Of a DNA stretch of 64,000 bases, positions 26,555-36,126 are shown one piece after another. Location of the stretch: the NCBI GenBank assembly GCA_963775835.1, contig CAVZKV010000018.1, forward strand, positions 1 to 64,000, given 5' to 3'. This stretch comes from AWTP1-13 sp963775835. Its GTDB lineage: Bacteria > Pseudomonadota > Alphaproteobacteria > Rhizobiales > Hyphomicrobiaceae. A model generated the notes under the pieces. That model searched no databases. It had not been told where the DNA came from and worked only from the letters and a program-made list of their open reading frames with translations. The position numbers and the translations under genes were made by a program. The stretch's first letter is position 1, and each line of letters starts with the position of its first letter.

Positions 26555-27190
26555 CTAACCCGAGGCATAGCGCCGCCTAATCTCGGCGACCTGAGCAGGT
26601 GTCAACGGCCGGACATCATGTCCCTGCACCAGCAGGTAGAGCTTTGCCGTGGCTTCGAGCTCCTCAACGGCGTCGGCCGCCGCACTAAGGTTCGTACCCG
26701 CGACCACCGGCCCGTGGTTGGCGAGCAACATCGCATGATGCCGGCCGGCATAGCCGCGCACTGCCTCGGCGAGCGCGAGGTCGCCCGGCGCGTAGTACGG
26801 GACCAGCGGTAGCGTACCAATGCGCATGACGTAGTAAGCCGTCAGTGGCGGCAGCAGATCGTCCGGGTCGAGACCCGCGAGCACCGAAACCGCTACCGAG
26901 TGCGTCGAATGCAAATGAATAACCGCTTGATTGCGCGGTTGCTCTTGGTACATGGCAAGATGCAGAAAATTCTCTTTGGACGGCGGATCGCCCGAGAGGT
27001 GTTTGCCGTTCCAGTCGAGCTTGGAGAGCCGTGACGGGTCGAGCCTGCCGAGGCTGGTGCCGGTCGGTGTCAACAGCCAGCCATCCTCGCAGCGCGCGCT
27101 GATGTTACCTGTCGAGCCGTGTGTCAGACCGCGATCGAAGATAGATCTCCCAAGCTCGCAGATATGATCTCGCAGCTTGTTCTCCTGCAT
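26555..27190 (-). CDS. otnC: 3-oxo-tetronate 4-phosphate decarboxylase (class II aldolase family)
   Basis: 211 residues from the ATG at 27190 behind GGAG. The class II aldolase/adducin fold is shown by GLTHGSTGNISARCEDGWLLTPTGTSLG, VIHLHSTHSVAVSVLAG (metal-binding HLHSTH) and LLANHGPVVAG (third His). It should decarboxylate 3-oxo-tetronate 4-phosphate to dihydroxyacetone phosphate in the cytoplasm. Only 4 bases separate it from otnK upstream, so the two form an operon and act in sequence. The start at 27190 is preferred over longer in-frame options that overlap otnK. Confidence 0.88.
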   Translation of the reverse strand: MQENKLRDHICELGRSIFDRGLTHGSTGNISARCEDGWLLTPTGTSLGRLDPSRLSKLDWNGKHLSGDPPSKENFLHLAMYQEQPRNQAVIHLHSTHSVAVSVLAGLDPDDLLPPLTAYYVMRIGTLPLVPYYAPGDLALAEAVRGYAGRHHAMLLANHGPVVAGTNLSAAADAVEELEATAKLYLLVQGHDVRPLTPAQVAEIRRRYASG

Positions 27191-27194
27191 GCAC

Positions 27195-28460
27195 TCACTC
27201 CAACTGTGCCAGCGCCTTGAAAAAGAAGTCCGGGCTACCGAAGTTGCCCGACTTGAGGGCGAGCGCGATCGGCTTGTCCTCCAAGCTTTCGGTCCAGGGC
27301 ACGCCGGGATCAATCTGCGGGCCAATCCTGAGGTTGCGGATATCAAGCGCACGCACCACCGCGCCGGCCGTCTCACCGCCGGCGACGATGAGCTTGCGCA
27401 CGCCCGCCATCACAAGCCTCTCGCCGATCCCGGCGAAGGCCTCCTCGACCAGGGCACCGGCCCGCTCGGTGCCGAGCTCGCGCTGCACGGACTTCACCTC
27501 CTCCGGCGCGCTCGTCGCGTAAATGAGGATCGGTCCCGAGCGCAAGTGTTCCTGTGCCCAGGCAAGCGCTTCCTCTACCACCGACTGACCCGCCGCGAGC
27601 TTCCGAGGATCGATGCGAAAACCTGGTCGCGAACGCAACCAGCGAGCAACTTGCTCGTTCGTGGCTTGAGAACAACTGCCAGCAAGCACCGCGGCATTGC
27701 CTTTGACCTGAGGCAGCTGAGCTGCCACCGCAGCATGAGGAAGACGACCAGACCGCCGGTGGTATTCGGCAATCGCCAGACCAACGCCGGAGCCCGCCGT
27801 AACCAGCGGCAGATCGCGGCAAGCTTCGATAAGACAGTCGAGGTCGGATTGGCCAAGCGCGTCAACAATGGCGATGCCTACCTCTTGCTGGCGCAGGGCC
27901 GAGATTTCCTGCCGCACTCGAGAGGCGCCACTCGCCAGAATATCATACCTGATGAGGCCGACCTTTGCCTTGGTTTGCGGCTGCAGCACGCGCAAGAGGT
28001 TTGCGTCCGTCATCGGGGTAAGCGGATGGTCTTTCATGCCCGATTCCGATAGCAGCTGGTCACCGACGAACAGATAGCCGCGGAAGATGGTGCGACCGGC
28101 CTCGGGAAATGCGGGGCAGGCAATGGTAAAATCGGTGCCGAGCGCGTTCATTAGGGCGTCGGTGACAGGGCCAATGTTGCCTTTGGGCGTGGAGTCGAAG
28201 GTCGAGCAGTACTTGAAATAGAACTGCGAACAGCCTGCCCGCTTCAACCAATCGAGCGCGGAAAGGGACTGCGCGACGGCCTCGGCCGCAGCGATCGTGC
28301 GCGACTTGAGGGCAATGACGACGGCGTCTACCTCTTGGCCAACGGGCGACGTGGGCACGCCGATCGCCTGGATCGTGCGCATGCCACCCCGCACCAGCAT
28401 GTTGGCTAGATCGGTCGCTCCGGTGAAATCATCGGCGATACAGCCAAGCAGCATAATCAT
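27195..28460 (-). CDS. otnK: 3-oxo-tetronate kinase (four-carbon acid sugar kinase family)
   Basis: 421 residues. N-terminal GCIADDFTGATDLANMLVRGGM, then FYFKYCSTFDSTPKGNIGPV and FTIACPAFPEAGRTIFRGYLF define the SBD_N sugar-binding domain. The C-terminal nucleotide domain has KLIVAGGETAGAVVRAL and GVPWTESL. It phosphorylates 3-oxo-tetronates at O4, feeding the decarboxylase downstream. The ATG ATT ATG start at 28460 is used. The dehydrogenase (LtnD/DenD) and isomerase (OtnI) that usually complete the pathway are not in the window. Confidence 0.92.
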   Translation of the reverse strand: MIMLLGCIADDFTGATDLANMLVRGGMRTIQAIGVPTSPVGQEVDAVVIALKSRTIAAAEAVAQSLSALDWLKRAGCSQFYFKYCSTFDSTPKGNIGPVTDALMNALGTDFTIACPAFPEAGRTIFRGYLFVGDQLLSESGMKDHPLTPMTDANLLRVLQPQTKAKVGLIRYDILASGASRVRQEISALRQQEVGIAIVDALGQSDLDCLIEACRDLPLVTAGSGVGLAIAEYHRRSGRLPHAAVAAQLPQVKGNAAVLAGSCSQATNEQVARWLRSRPGFRIDPRKLAAGQSVVEEALAWAQEHLRSGPILIYATSAPEEVKSVQRELGTERAGALVEEAFAGIGERLVMAGVRKLIVAGGETAGAVVRALDIRNLRIGPQIDPGVPWTESLEDKPIALALKSGNFGSPDFFFKALAQLE

Positions 28461-28837
28461 GTCCCATATGGCGCGCGGCCCTTCCCGCTATGGTAGCATC
28501 GATGGCGGGGTTCGCGGTGCGCGAAATCGTCGAAATTCGTCACCCGCGATCTGACCGGGCGACGGCGCTTCGCCGCAGGTCAGGAGGCGGCCCACAAAGC
28601 ATTCGACCTCAAGTTTTAAGGGCCAGCGCGCACCGCATCTGCCTCCTCGGCAGCCACGGCCACTACGTCATTTGTCAGGGGCGATCGGAGACGGCCGGAA
28701 CTTGGAAGCGGCGATCTGCCTCGACCGGGCCGGGTGTCGATCGGGCATCCAGGTACGACCAGGCAACCGCAGCTGCGGCACGACCCCTCCAGGCAATAAT
28801 CCGGAACACCTCGGGTGCTGAGCCGAGACGCCCAGCT
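28461..28837. other. gap upstream of otnK without a supported gene
   Basis: A plus-strand frame runs through here but is Arg/Ser-rich and has no family signature. The otnK promoter should lie here; no clear operator was identified. Confidence 0.45.
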
Positions 28838-29340
28838 TCAATCTGCCGCCCCTACAGGCGCGCCGGCACGGTGGCTCGTGACCTGCACACTCTTGGGTCT
28901 AGCCGTCCCAAATGCAACAAAGGCATCGATAAGGCTCGCCGTGGTTCGAGCTCCGCCAATGAGATAAATGTCTTTGCCAGGCCGCCGCTTGAGGGCAGCG
29001 ATTTCGTCAAGTGTCCGAACAAAAGTCGTTTTTGGCCACAGCGCCGAACTCAGGGTGCTCGAGAGCACATAGTGCGGTGTCCGCGCGGCAAAACGGGCCC
29101 AGTCGATCTCAGTCGGCGTCGGCGCACTACGCGTGCTCCAGACCGGCTCGTCCGGCTCATTCTGGATCGCGGTCCAGTAGCGCTCGTAGCCGGGAACATG
29201 CCTGCTCCGAGCACGCACGCGTCGACCTGCGAGGTGAGCCCGTAGTCCTCCGACCATGCCTCCACCCAATCCGCCGTGCCCTCCGATCCCTCGATCTTGC
29301 CATCGGCTGAAATCTTCATACCAGCAATCAACTTCCGCAT
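28838..29340 (-). pseudogene. RibD C-terminal/dihydrofolate reductase-like protein, frameshifted
   Basis: From the ATG at 29340 (GGAGG upstream) the frame reads RKLIAGMKISADGKIEGSEG, DWVEAWSEDYG and VDACVLGAGMFP, typical of the DHFR-like RibD_C family. A missing G in CCCG(G)GC near 29190 shifts the frame; GYERYWTAIQ, WARFAARTPHYVLSSTL and RRPGKDIYLIGGARTTASLID continue in the second. The last ~25 residues are also atypical. It lies ~20 bases after the SRPBCC gene, in one operon. Confidence 0.75.
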
Positions 29341-29359
29341 ACCGACCTCCATTCTCTGC

Positions 29360-29840
29360 TCAGGCCGGCGTCCGCCGGTCGTATTCCTTCTGCAGCCGGT
29401 TCCAGCCATCCCAGAATGGCGCCGGCTGGTCGCCTGTCGCGCGGGCGACCAGGCACGTCGAGGTGCATGTGCCAACCGGCGCCGACCTTCAGCAGGGTTG
29501 CGCGGTCGGGCAGGCGCCGATGGATCACGGTGAGCAGCACCTTGTTACCCTTGGGCTCCAGTTCAAAGCTTACGTTGCCACTACCCTGCCAGGTGATGGC
29601 GCGCTTTCGGGGCGGATCGAACTCGATGATCCGGCTCTGCATCCGGCGCTCGTCCCCGAAACCGGGCGGCCGTTGTCCGGGCGGGTTGGTTAGTTCGTCG
29701 TTGCGCCAGACGAACTCGAACGGGGTGCCACTCTTCATCTCCATTTGGCCAGGGGCCAACCATTGGCGCCGCAGTTGGCTCTCGGCGAGATACGCCCACA
29801 CCCGTTCGATCGGGCCCGGCAAAAGGCGCTCGATCTTCAA
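29360..29840 (-). pseudogene. SRPBCC/AHSA1-family protein with a late frameshift
   Basis: Begins KIERLLPGPIERVWAYLAESQLRRQWLAPG and shows the Bet v1/START-like pattern with VSFELEPKGNKVLLTVIHRRLP. After GAGWHMHLDV an extra C (GTG[C]CTGG) shifts the frame; the natural tail WDGWNRLQKEYDRRTPA is in the next frame with its stop at 29360-29362. As sequenced the frame runs on to 29328. Members bind hydrophobic ligands or act as stress-response partners. It is upstream of the RibD-like gene. Confidence 0.75.
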
Positions 29841-30085
29841 CGTGGCAGGTTCGATCAGCGCGCCATAGGCGTCCGCGGCAATGGCACCAACGCGTCAGCG
29901 GTTGGCGCGAATTCATAAGGTCAAATCAGAGGCCAGGAACTCAGACCCTTCCTTGGGATCACTTCCAACATGATCCTGACCCACGCGGGGTGTCTGTAGT
30001 CCCTCCAGGCGCTTGCGTAGTCGTGGCGTCTCCACATTCAACTGCGTGTGCGCCACAAACGGCAGTTGCGGCCGACCTGCGCAGG

Positions 30086-30475
30086 TCACGACCAGAACCG
30101 ATTCTCCCGCTCCTCGTCACCCTGATATTCACAAAACTCGATTGCCTTGCCGTCCTTCATTCTCCAGACGTGCACTTCAGGAAATGCCGCTGAAATCCCG
30201 TTTCGTTGTGCGTTGACAATTACCAGTGCGATGACGAGGTCGCCATCGACCAGAACGTTGCGGACGTCGATGCTGAGGGTGCCTCGCGAAAGCTGCATCG
30301 TACGCCGGAAAAAACCAGCGATCTGATCATGTCCCCAAAAATCTCCCGACAGCGGGCTATGACCCGGAACGTGCCAGCTGATGGCCGCGTCGAACACCGC
30401 AAACACCGCCGGAATGTCGCCGCGCGCAAAGTCTTCGTAGGCCTTGCGAATGACCGCTGAATTGGACGGGCTCAT
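30086..30475 (-). CDS. SnoaL/NTF2-like protein
   Basis: 129 residues from the ATG at 30475, with GGAGG 6 bases upstream. VIRKAYEDFARGDIPAVFAVFDAAISWHVPGHSPLSGDFWGHDQIAGFF is the classic start of SnoaL-like ketosteroid-isomerase-fold proteins, with VHVWRMKDGKAIEFCEY at the end. These are small cone-shaped cytoplasmic proteins, some of them isomerases or hydrolases; the substrate is unknown. Confidence 0.85.
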   Translation of the reverse strand: MSPSNSAVIRKAYEDFARGDIPAVFAVFDAAISWHVPGHSPLSGDFWGHDQIAGFFRRTMQLSRGTLSIDVRNVLVDGDLVIALVIVNAQRNGISAAFPEVHVWRMKDGKAIEFCEYQGDEERENRFWS

Positions 30476-30943
30476 CGTTCGCCTCCTGCCAAATAGATTG
30501 TCGGTAACCATCAACCCGCGATTGGACACGGCGATCTCTAGCCTGCGAGCTACCAAGCTCGAATGAGCGAGGACACACGACCGCTGAGTTCGGGCGCCGC
30601 CCCTCGCGTCTGGCCAACACCTGCTTTCTGCGGCACGCACGTTGCTCCGACAAGCAAGCACGCCACAAAAGCTAGTGGGTTTCGAGACAGGGGAGATCGG
30701 ACCTTTTGTTAGGGACCCTGCGGTCGGCGTAGCGGAACCTTCATGACAACTGCGCACCACGCGTGTCGGAATACCTGGCGGTGGCTAGGGCGTGCGCGTC
30801 GAGGTGCGTTTGGAGTGCGTCCGGCAGGCGCAATCGCAACTTGTAATCCCGAGAGAATGCGGCGGGTCACGAATGTCGGATGCTCTAACGCCAAACTGCC
30901 ACGAGCGAAAGCGGAGGCGGATCACCATTCGCGCCCCGTCGTC
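30476..30943. other. gap without a supported gene
   Basis: No frame with a family signature or strong start was found. Confidence 0.5.
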
Positions 30944-31441
30944 TCAAGAATTAGGACGTATTCTACATTTTGGCAGCCTGGAGATCGGCTTGGAAGAGTT
31001 AGCTGACGTTGCGGGAAATACGGTCGTTTGGTGAGTCCAAGCCTTGCAGTCCGCTTGTTCAAATCCGATCGCTTCCCAGAACCGTGCAGCGCTGTCGTTG
31101 CCCGCATGCACCGTCACCATCCGAACGTTGTTGGCGGCTTCCGCTAGAAGTGCGGCAGCGATAGCTCGCGCCACGCCGCGCCTTCTAAATCCGCGGTGCA
31201 CGTAAAGCCTGCGCATGCGCCAAGTTGGCGCGGACGTCGGTTGCGGTTCATCGGTAATGCCGCCGATGCCGGCCAAACCACCAGCGATGAAGGCCGCCAG
31301 GACCGCATGGAACATCTCTCGCGTCGTTTCGAACTCCGCGGCCAAGCGGCGCATGTGGCGAAAGCCATCGGCTTCGGCATCGGCCCTCAGCCCGTCGAAG
31401 CCATTCGGCAGATTAGCGATGCGCCGGAGGCAGACCGTCAT
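30944..31441 (-). CDS. GNAT-family N-acetyltransferase
   Basis: 165 residues from the ATG at 31441 (AAGGGGGACTCG upstream). The acetyl-CoA loop is RRLYVHRGFRRRGVARAIAAALLAEA, followed by VRMVTVHAGNDSAARFWEAIGFEQ. The last ~25 residues after THQTTVFP are Ser/Pro/Arg-rich and unlike the family, so the natural stop may have been lost. Substrate unknown. Confidence 0.8.
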   Translation of the reverse strand: MTVCLRRIANLPNGFDGLRADAEADGFRHMRRLAAEFETTREMFHAVLAAFIAGGLAGIGGITDEPQPTSAPTWRMRRLYVHRGFRRRGVARAIAAALLAEAANNVRMVTVHAGNDSAARFWEAIGFEQADCKAWTHQTTVFPATSANSSKPISRLPKCRIRPNS

Positions 31442-31566
31442 CGAGTCCCCCTTGGCACGATGGGTTGTGCCGCACGTTGGCCTCACCCTCTGCAGGCGAG
31501 CTCTCTCACCAGTCTTGCGTGAGTACCGCCTGCAGCGGGAGGCTTAACCAGTCGGATTTGAGTTTG

Positions 31567-31990
31567 TTATGGCTTGTGTGGATTGCCGTAATCGTTTGAC
31601 GATCGATCTTCCCCAGTCGGGCAGTCGTTCAATATCTCGTCGCGCATAGCAAGAGGCATGTCACGATACGCTTGCTCAAAGGTGTCATTGATGATTCGCC
31701 CGTCACCTCCGCTTCCACAGGTCGCGCGCCTGCGTCGTCATCAGGTGGGCAGATCGCTCAGCGGCCTTCGGATTGCATGCCCATCGAAGTACGTCAGCGT
31801 TGGCAAGACGGCTCCAGGCGCGATCGGGCCCCAAAATCGGTGCTCGATCTTTAGAGATTTCTCAACCAGGTAGTGCGCAAGGTCGTGGGAACCCGCAAAC
31901 GCGTGCGCAACGCCCTGGACGTGGAATGTGACGCCGTCACCACGGACGACGAGTGTCTCATATCTTCCAGCGTCATTGCGCGCAATGGCT
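31567..31990 (-). pseudogene. unrecognised decayed reading frame with two internal stops
   Basis: One minus-strand frame has strong coding character on both sides of a TGATGA: upstream GRYETLVVRGDGVTFHVQGVAHAFAGSHDLAHYLVEKSL and HRFWGPIAPGAVLPTLTYFDGH, downstream GRIINDTFEQAYRDMPLAMRDEIL ending at 31567-31569. No ATG/GTG/TTG start opens the first part. It may be a broken gene or two adjacent small genes. No family is recognised. Confidence 0.4.
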
Positions 31991-32227
31991 CTGATTGCCT
32001 AGCCAGGCATCCGACCGGGCCGATCTCCAGATGTCCGCCTCCCATAGGATCAATCGAGGATCCAAGGGCCGGCATAGGGCCTGGCCATAACGGCAACAAA
32101 TTATTTTTTTGAAGTCATCGCACATGCATGTCGGGACCAGACTTGCTTGATCGTCCTTAGTTCATGGCACCGGGGGTCACTGGAACCAGTTGCCAGAGTT
32201 GGAAGCACATCATCTAAGAGGCACACG

Positions 32228-32641
32228 ATGAAGATTACCGTTGAAACAACCGTCGCTGCCCCCATCGAGGAGGTTTGGCGCGCCTATACGACACCCGAGG
32301 ACATCAAACAGTGGAATGCTGCGTCCGATGACTGGCACACGACCGCTGCCACGGTGGACCTGCGCGTGGGCGGCGCATTCTCCTCGCGCATGGAGGCAAA
32401 AAATGGCAGCATGGGTTTTGATTTCGCCGGAACCTATACGAACCTCGTCGAGCACAAGTTAATTGAATACGCCTTCGGCGATCGCGCTGCCCAGGTCGAG
32501 TTTGCTCCTACCCCGAATGGTGTCAAAGTCCGGGTCACCTTTGATAGTGAGCAAACTCATTCTATCGAGCAGCAACGCGACGGATGGCAGGCCATTCTCA
32601 ACAACTTTGCTCGCCACGCTGAGGCGAAGCAGCGGGCTTGA
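32228..32641 (+). CDS. SRPBCC (AHSA1-type) protein
   Basis: 137 residues from the ATG at 32228 (AAGAGG upstream). KITVETTVAAPIEEVWRAYTTPEDIKQWNAASDDWHTT and the ending GWQAILNNFARHAEA are diagnostic of the AHSA1-like Bet v1 fold. It has a hydrophobic ligand cavity; role unknown. No partner gene is adjacent. Confidence 0.9.
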   Translation: MKITVETTVAAPIEEVWRAYTTPEDIKQWNAASDDWHTTAATVDLRVGGAFSSRMEAKNGSMGFDFAGTYTNLVEHKLIEYAFGDRAAQVEFAPTPNGVKVRVTFDSEQTHSIEQQRDGWQAILNNFARHAEAKQRA

Positions 32642-33236
32642 CCGGACAATTTGACGCGAGGTGCATCTGCAAAGGGTTGTAGCTCTCTCACGCGGTATGG
32701 CCTGAGAGCAGCCCATTGGCAGTCGCCCCTCGCTCACAACGTCCGCGACGGCTAGCCTTGGTCCCGCTGTCCCTTCAAAGCCGGACGCGACATCAATCGA
32801 CCGCGCAATGAACGGTCAGCCGCAACGACTGCAAGCCAAGAACGGGATCGTTGCGGTCGAGCAATTCGATGACGTTGGTGGAGCTTTCCTCATCCACCGT
32901 CAATGGAGTTGCAATAGTGAAAAGCACCTCTTTCATTGTCGTAGGTGCTTTGGTATCGACTGACACTGATGCGCCGGAAGCCCTTGCTAGGTCAGGCTAT
33001 TCCGCAGCTAGGCCTAGGCTCGTATAAGGCGACGTATAACGATCTGGCCTCAGTCGCGTAGAAAAGCCCCAGATTTAGCCCGTGGCGGGCGGGGACGGGC
33101 TCCGGCGATGCCATAAACCGGAAGCGCCGCCAGAACCGAGCGGCTTGCGAAGCCAAGAGACCCCGCTACGCGCGCGCATGAGGCGCCGAGGCCCGGCGCG
33201 GTTGTCTGCCCGTCGGGTTCAGCTGGATGTAGTCGG
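32642..33236. other. gap of ~600 bases without a supported gene
   Basis: No frame with a recognisable product, promoter or hairpin was found here. Confidence 0.5.
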
Positions 33237-33416
33237 CTATCGATGGTGGTCCCGAGGTTTCAGCTTCCCTTTCTGAATGAGTTGCTCGCGTCGTGTGGGC
33301 GTCACATGGCCACCGCCTCCACATTCTGGGCAAGCCTTGCGACGGAACGACAGGCGGCTCTCAACATCGCCTTTGCCCTGACAGACCGGGCATTCAGTCA
33401 GCGTTGGTTTTGACAT
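33237..33416 (-). CDS. small DnaJ-type zinc-finger protein
   Basis: 59 residues from the ATG at 33416. Two CXXCXGXG-like knuckles (CPVCQGKG and CPECGGGG) are separated by ~14 residues, as in one zinc centre of the DnaJ cysteine-rich domain. The tail is basic (TRREQLIQKGKL). It should bind one Zn and may act in RNA or protein interactions. A longer start at 33488 is less likely. Confidence 0.65.
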   Translation of the reverse strand: MSKPTLTECPVCQGKGDVESRLSFRRKACPECGGGGHVTPTRREQLIQKGKLKPRDHHR

Positions 33417-33550
33417 GCTGCAACTGGCAGATTGAGCAGATTGTGTTGATCGGTGTGGTCCTACGCCCTCCCCTAAAGTGGGGATCATAACTTACTCCAG
33501 CGCACACCAAATGTACGTCTGGACAATTCCTTTCATAGAAAGCTCAGGGG

Positions 33551-33766
33551 ATGTTCGTTTACTTGTTTCAGCGCAATGGTGACCGTGCGCTCACAACGGA
33601 CATCACCGGTCGGAACCTTCCGTCGTCCACGCCTTACAGGCATTGGGTCTTCATGGAGGCAATCGACGACGAAAAAACTAGGCCTCCGCTGGGCGTCGCT
33701 GACCTCAGAGAGGCGCTCAGCCGAGTGAGGGCTTTCGGCTACTTCACGTTCAAAGAGCGCAGTTAA
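33551..33766 (+). CDS. small conserved hypothetical protein
   Basis: 71 residues: FVYLFQRNGDRALTTDITGRNLPSSTPYRHWVFMEAIDDEK ... LREALSRVRAFGYFTF. The length and the 'LTTDITG.NLP' opening fit a small rhizobial protein family I have seen only as hypothetical. No domain or signal peptide. The ribosome binding site is weak. Confidence 0.6.
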   Translation: MFVYLFQRNGDRALTTDITGRNLPSSTPYRHWVFMEAIDDEKTRPPLGVADLREALSRVRAFGYFTFKERS

Positions 33767-33826
33767 GACACCTACGGCGCACGAAAGTTCCGCCGAGGCC
33801 TGGGTACCAAGTGAACCCGGTGGTCT

Positions 33827-34042
33827 CTAGAATGCCAATTCAAATAATCGCCGCCAATTCTCGTCATCGACGATGATTGTTCCCCTGCTGACAGGCACCC
33901 CATTCAAAGCGTCACCAGTCACGATCTGTTGCGCGCGGCGTACTGCCTCTTCTTCAGCCTGAGCAGCGTCTGCGAGTTCGATGCCTTCCTGGTCCAGTAC
34001 GGTCATTTGACCACGTTTAACGTGGAAGAAGTAGCGCGGCAC
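33827..34042 (-). CDS. DUF6894-family small protein
   Basis: 71 residues from a GTG at 34042, behind GGAGG with 8 bases of spacing. It opens PRYFFHVKRGQMTVLDQEGIELADAAQAEEEAVRRAQQIV, the hallmark of DUF6894 proteins abundant in Bradyrhizobium, and ends VDDENWRRLFELAF. Cytoplasmic; role unknown, and the family often occurs in many paralogues. Confidence 0.8.
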   Translation of the reverse strand: MPRYFFHVKRGQMTVLDQEGIELADAAQAEEEAVRRAQQIVTGDALNGVPVSRGTIIVDDENWRRLFELAF

Positions 34043-34112
34043 CTCGAACGCCTCCTGCGGGCTCGAGAAAACCAGCCAGAAGCGGGATTGGCATTGATCC
34101 AGATCAACGCAA

Positions 34113-34244
34113 TCATCCTCCGATGGATCGAATACCTTCACATTGGGTTTCCTGCCCAAGTTCCTCCTGGATCTCGATGCGCTGCCGTGCATCGGCGATA
34201 AGCCGATTGCTTCTCGCAAGCCGCCTGTCGAGGTGGAGCTGCAC
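34113..34244 (-). CDS. possible 43-residue coiled peptide upstream of DUF6894
   Basis: From a GTG at 34244: QLHLDRRLARSNRLIADARQRIEIQEELG, a short amphipathic helix, ending at 34113. Similar 'RLIADARQRIEIQEE' peptides sit near DUF6894 genes in related genomes as I recall them. No good ribosome binding site is present and it may be a fragment. Confidence 0.35.
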   Translation of the reverse strand: MQLHLDRRLARSNRLIADARQRIEIQEELGQETQCEGIRSIGG

Positions 34245-34326
34245 TTATTAGAGGACCAGCGCGGGGTCATCCTGGTGAAGGTGCGGAGGTCCCCGTCGCC
34301 TGAGGAAATCTGGCGTGCACCGGGCG

Positions 34327-35186
34327 TCAGGCCAACTCCAGTTTAGCGATTCCCCGCTCCAGAATGGCCTGCTGCTTACGCAGCTCACGGGCGATGCCAT
34401 GGCTTAGCGGCGGTGATCGCAGCCGCTCGGTGACCCTGGCAAGCTCTGCGCGCTTCTTTGCGAGCGTCTTTTGGGCCTCCGTAAGCTCGGGCTTGCGCGG
34501 GCCCTCGAACAGCTTATGCCGCGCGGCATTGATGCGCTTCCAGCCTGGGCACTTCGTCTTGATCCAGTTGCGGCTCGGTCCGCTCGAATAGCGCGAGGCC
34601 AGGCGCTTGCTCACGACACCTTCGAAACCAAACTGGTTGCAGTATCGAACAGCACTGGACCGTCGGGGAAGGTTTGCACCTGACGCATGAACGGCACCCG
34701 TGCATTGGCGCATAGGCGACGCAAGTCGCGCTTGCGTTCGGACAGTGGCAAGCCACGCAAGTCAACGCCGTCTTGGTGCAACAGATCGAACACGAGAAAC
34801 ATCAGCTGGCTTTCGTCTGGCCAGCGTGTGCGCATCTGGTGCATCAGCCTGTAGAAGTGCGCGCCACCGCTTGGGTCGATTAGGCACAGCTCGCCATCGA
34901 GGATTGCCGTCTGTGTTGGCAACTTGGTGAAGGCCTCGACTATGCCCGGCAAACGACCGCTGTATTCGGCGCCGCTCTTGGAGTAGAGACGAACGTCGCT
35001 GCCATCCTTGATGACCTGTAAGCGGAAGCCGTCCCATTTGGGTTCGTGCAGCCAATCGCGGCTCTTGGGTGGGCGTGCGGCCGAGGATGGGACAAGGGGA
35101 CGGATAAAGGCGAGACGTGACACGGCCCAATGATCTGAGGGAATGCGGCAAAAATCAACGTCGGGGAGTGGTCTATTTCGCTTCAT
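34327..35186 (-). pseudogene. ATP-dependent DNA ligase (LigD-ligase type), frameshifted
   Basis: From the ATG at 35186. Motif I EPKWDGFRLQ (nucleophilic Lys), RLYSKSGAEYSGR (Ia), AILDGELCLID (III) and LMFLVFDLLHQDG (IIIa) lie in the first frame. Near 34640 a missing base shifts the frame; GFEGVVSKRLASRY (IV) and NWIKTKCPGW (V) follow in the second, ending 34327. The C-terminal OB domain is replaced by a basic coil (KKRAELARVTERL). Such ligases seal double-strand breaks with Ku; no Ku gene is nearby. It would be inactive unless the shift is an error. Confidence 0.8.
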
Positions 35187-35540
35187 TCCGGCGCGCTTCT
35201 GGTCGTCGTGCGCGTCGGTGTCTACCGCCAAAAGGGAAGCCGAAAAGAAAGGCTCGGACGATGGGAAGCCAATAACGGTTGAAGTCTATTAAATCGCGCA
35301 TTCTCAGTTTGGGTGTTACCTCGCACCGTGGAAATAGGAGATTTTCAGTGGTCACCCCCATTTTGGGGGAGACCTTGGTTGCACTCAGCCGGTGGGCGGG
35401 TACTTTGCGCCACAAACCTCATATGTTCCAACATGCTGAAATGTCAGGCCAGCAAACACATTCGCACAATTGGGCCGACGCGCTCGGGAGGAGCTTACAG
35501 GCTCAATTGTTGACGAAAAGCAAAGGTGCGGCGTGAAGTC

Positions 35541-35750
35541 ATGAACGAAGTAGCCGAGACTGGCATGTCAGGGATCGTCGTCCCAGACAAGTATGAGTTA
35601 GAAAAATGGCGGGTTTACTTCCAAGGCCGATTGACGGCTCCCAGGTTCTCAAGCCGCTGCGCGGCATTGGGATATCTGGCTGCACTGAGGAATGGACCCA
35701 GAAAGCCAGACTACGCTCTGGCGCACGACGGGAAGGAAGTGAGGAGGTGA
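35541..35750 (+). CDS. small hypothetical protein
   Basis: 69 residues from the ATG at 35541: ELEKWRVYFQGRLTAPRFSSRCAALGYLAALRNGPRKPDY. The 'W.V.F.GR.TAPRF.S...A..YL..L' pattern resembles small orphan proteins of rhizobial islands. No domain or signal peptide is seen. Its 3' end faces the broken gene on the other strand. Confidence 0.5.
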   Translation: MNEVAETGMSGIVVPDKYELEKWRVYFQGRLTAPRFSSRCAALGYLAALRNGPRKPDYALAHDGKEVRR

Positions 35751-35769
35751 GGGCCGGGGCCGTGTGCAC

Positions 35770-36055
35770 AACGCGCGGCCCCGTTTGCATTCCTGCAATC
35801 AACGCCGCCGCCTCGCCTGATGCGTTGGCAACGTGTCCGCGTCCATGCTCGGCCTTGTGACGTAGACCGGCCCATAGCGCCTCGTAGACTTCGCGGTAGG
35901 GCTTGCCAGTCGCAATGGCGATGGCGCGCGCGACACAATCGCCTGCGCTCCCCTTTGTAGCCAGCGGCGGCTCGTCCACCATCATCAAAAACGAAATCGC
36001 TCCTGCCGTCCGATTTGGCGGTGGTTGGTATTGGTGTATGTTTGGGATCAGTCAT
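35770..36055 (-). pseudogene. phage-like cysteine-protease-fold protein, frameshifted
   Basis: The ATG at 36055 has an excellent GGAGG (TDPKHTPIPTTAKSDGRSDFVFDDGG). A shift near 35960-35985 moves the continuation to another frame: KGSAGDCVARAIAIATGKPYREVYEALWAGLRH, the 'GDCV.RAI..ATGK.Y.EVY' motif of small phage-associated proteins with a putative catalytic Cys. The end overlaps the antisense gene and is unclear. Confidence 0.55.
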
Positions 36056-36126
36056 TGGTTGCCTCCTAAGCGCTGATGATGCGGGATTGCGCGCCCTGCC
36101 GTGCCTGCGGCGGGGCGTTTTGCGTC

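Noticed and set aside
27177..28052. Plus-strand frame of 291 codons
   Set aside because: It is antisense to otnK, which has clear family motifs; the plus-strand translation is Arg-rich and has no signature.
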